Shown: positions 5,598-6,986 of the stretch, piece by piece
How positions within the stretch are numbered: the stretch's first letter is position 1
How the letters are laid out: every line of letters begins with the position of its first letter
From: an uncultured Collinsella sp.
Lineage (GTDB): Bacteria > Actinomycetota > Coriobacteriia > Coriobacteriales > Coriobacteriaceae
Assembly (NCBI GenBank): GCA_902388545.1
Contig: CABMPS010000100.1
Span: forward strand, 1-6,986
Direction of reading: 5' to 3'
Length of the DNA stretch: 6,986 bases
Notes under the pieces: generated by a model
Databases searched by the model: none
What the model was told of the DNA's origin: nothing
Seen by the model: the letters and a program-made list of their open reading frames with translations, nothing else
Position numbers and translations under genes: made by a program

Positions 5598-6449
5598 ATG
5601 GCAAACGGATTGCTTTTGCGGCTTCGCGAGCGTGAGCTCAGCGCGAGCCCGGCGGAACGCAATGTCATCGCATATGTAAGCGCTCATCCGCACGAGGTGG
5701 TCGGGCTGTCCGTCCGCGGTCTTGCCGATGTCACGTTCTCCTCGCCCTCGAGCATTTTGCGCTTTTGCAAGCGTTTGGGTTTTGCGGGCTACAAGGAGTT
5801 CCAGCGCGAACTGATTGCCGAGCTGGCGCTCTTAGGTGACAAGAAAGACGTAGCCCTCGAGGACATCTCCATGGATGACAGCGTCGAACGTATCGTGGGG
5901 AAGGTGATGAAAAGCAACGTGCGCACGATCGAGGCGACGGCACGAACGCTCGATTACACCGTCTTGGAGCGATGCGCGGCCCGTCTTAAGCGAGCACGCG
6001 CGGTCAATCTGTTCGGTATTGGTGCCTCCCGTTTGGTTGCGCACGATCTGGCGCAAAAGCTCATGCGTGTCGACAAAGAGTGCCATCTGTACGACGACTG
6101 GCATGATCAGCTCTTATGTGCCAAGAACATGCATGAGGGCGATATGGCAATCGCCTTTAGCTACTCGGGCTTGACGCAAGAGGTGCTGGACTGCACCGCC
6201 GAGGCTCAACGTCACAACTGTCCCGTTGTGGCCGTTACCAAAGTAGATGGATCATCTAAGCTTGCCACCATGGCCGATGCCGTGCTCGGCGTCGCTGCGA
6301 GTGAACCCTTGGTCCGTAGCGGTGCCATGGCTTCGCGTATGGCCCAGCTTATGGTTGTCGATGCCCTGTACGCTGCTTACGTTGCCAGCGACTACGAACG
6401 GGCGACGCATGTCATTAAGCAAAACTACATCGAGAAACAGGAAAGATGA
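5598..6449 (+). CDS. murR: MurR/RpiR family transcriptional regulator with SIS domain
   Basis: This is a DNA-binding regulator, 283 residues long, that senses a phosphosugar. The N-terminal RpiR-type helix-turn-helix covers about residues 1-77, with the recognition region SVRGLADVTFSSPSSILRF around 38-56 and the typical RLGFAGYKEFQREL following (59-72). The C-terminal SIS (sugar isomerase-fold) domain spans about 125-255, including NLFGIGASR (137-145) and AFSYSGLTQEV (186-196), the phosphosugar-binding loops. Its stop is 10 bases before murQ, which points to an operon. By family knowledge the ligand of MurR is N-acetylmuramic acid 6-phosphate, the MurQ substrate. That assignment here rests on the murQ neighbour; the family also controls other sugar pathways. 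In E. coli murR is divergent from murQ, whereas here it is upstream and co-directional. Confidence 0.9.
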   Translation: MANGLLLRLRERELSASPAERNVIAYVSAHPHEVVGLSVRGLADVTFSSPSSILRFCKRLGFAGYKEFQRELIAELALLGDKKDVALEDISMDDSVERIVGKVMKSNVRTIEATARTLDYTVLERCAARLKRARAVNLFGIGASRLVAHDLAQKLMRVDKECHLYDDWHDQLLCAKNMHEGDMAIAFSYSGLTQEVLDCTAEAQRHNCPVVAVTKVDGSSKLATMADAVLGVAASEPLVRSGAMASRMAQLMVVDALYAAYVASDYERATHVIKQNYIEKQER

Positions 6450-6454
6450 GGTGA
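6448..6454 (+). promoter_or_regulatory. Ribosome binding site of murQ overlapping the murR stop
   Basis: GAGGTGA overlaps the murR TGA (6447-6449) and lies 5 bases before ATG at 6460. The in-frame GTG at 6451 falls inside this site and is therefore an unlikely start. Confidence 0.75.
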
Positions 6455-6459
6455 ATGAA

Positions 6460-6986
6460 ATGCTCGATTTAACAAAATTCACGACCGAACAGCGTAATCA
6501 AAGTTCAATGGACCTCGATACGATGACATCGCTGCAAATCGTCACGACGATGAATGATGAGGATCTTCGTGCCGTCCAGTCGGTCACGAAGGTGTTGCCC
6601 CAGGTTGCCACAGCAATCGACTGGGCTGCTGAGGCACTCGAGCGCGGCGGGCGCGTCTTTTACATGGGCGCAGGCACCAGCGGTCGTCTGGGCGTACTCG
6701 ACGCTTCGGAGTGTCCGCCCACGTTTGGCGTGTCACCCGATCTGATTGTCGGGCTCATTGCCGGAGGCGAGACGGCGTTTATCAAGGCTGTCGAAGGTGC
6801 CGAAGACAGTGAGGAGCTCGGCGCGAGCGACCTGCGGGGGCGTGGACTCTCGGACAAGGATCTTGTCGTTGGCCTGGCGGCAAGCGGTCGTACTCCCTAT
6901 GTGGTGGGCGGCCTTGTATACGCCAAGGCAACTGGGTGCAAGACCATTGCAATTGCCTGCAACCAAGGGTCGAAGATCGGGGAGAG
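6460..6986 (+). CDS. murQ: N-acetylmuramic acid 6-phosphate etherase, 5' part (cut by window end)
   Basis: MurQ cleaves the lactyl ether of MurNAc-6-phosphate to give GlcNAc-6-phosphate and D-lactate in the cytoplasm, feeding wall sugar into amino sugar metabolism. 175 complete codons are visible, of about 300 expected; no stop occurs before the window edge. The start LDLTKFTTEQRNQSSMDLD is typical of the family. The SIS-domain phosphosugar loop GAGTSGRLG is at 70-78, followed by LDASECPPTFG (80-90). Glu84 and Glu115 fall one position from the catalytic Glu83 and Glu114 of E. coli MurQ. The second loop AASGRTPYVVG is at 140-150. It lies directly after murR with a ribosome binding site overlapping that gene's stop, so the two are very likely co-transcribed. 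Genes for MurNAc uptake or phosphorylation might follow beyond the window; none is visible here. Confidence 0.95.
   Translation, partial: MLDLTKFTTEQRNQSSMDLDTMTSLQIVTTMNDEDLRAVQSVTKVLPQVATAIDWAAEALERGGRVFYMGAGTSGRLGVLDASECPPTFGVSPDLIVGLIAGGETAFIKAVEGAEDSEELGASDLRGRGLSDKDLVVGLAASGRTPYVVGGLVYAKATGCKTIAIACNQGSKIGE

Overview
The window comes from a high-GC bacterium, most likely a gut actinobacterium of the Coriobacteriia (Collinsella-like). That placement is an inference from GC-rich third codon positions, strong AAGGAG-type ribosome binding sites and the look of the proteins; no rRNA or other marker is present to confirm it. All supported genes lie on the + strand.

Layout. Bases 1-170 hold a leader with a candidate promoter and no gene I can support. 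Bases 171-2298 are ftsE and ftsX, overlapping by 14 bases, the ABC-type complex that controls peptidoglycan hydrolysis at division. FtsE carries an unusual proline/alanine/glutamine-rich N-terminal extension of about 174 residues. A strong intrinsic terminator (2323-2356) closes this operon. Bases 2434-4569 encode a 711-residue RNase R, followed by a long hairpin (4595-4630). Bases 4747-5352 encode a lone small serine recombinase of the resolvase/invertase type. A cluster of AAACCT inverted and direct repeats lies just before it, and a perfect 12-2-12 bp palindrome lies just after it. After another hairpin (5473-5501) come murR (RpiR-family regulator, 5598-6449) and the first 175 codons of murQ (MurNAc-6-phosphate etherase, from 6460), which runs off the window.

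How the parts work together. FtsEX acts on the wall during growth and division. MurQ and its putative regulator belong to salvage or use of the wall sugar N-acetylmuramic acid. RNase R is a housekeeping 3'-5' exonuclease. The recombinase is the accessory element: all seven of its Asn codons are AAT, whereas neighbouring genes mostly use AAC, and it has no visible transposition partner.

No clearly new multi-gene system is visible. The items most worth a second look are the FtsE extension and the two repeat structures around the recombinase, which could be recombination sites, operators or a dispersed repeat family. There is no rRNA, tRNA or CRISPR array that I can see. No gene-free stretch exceeds 300 bases; the longest is 5353-5597.
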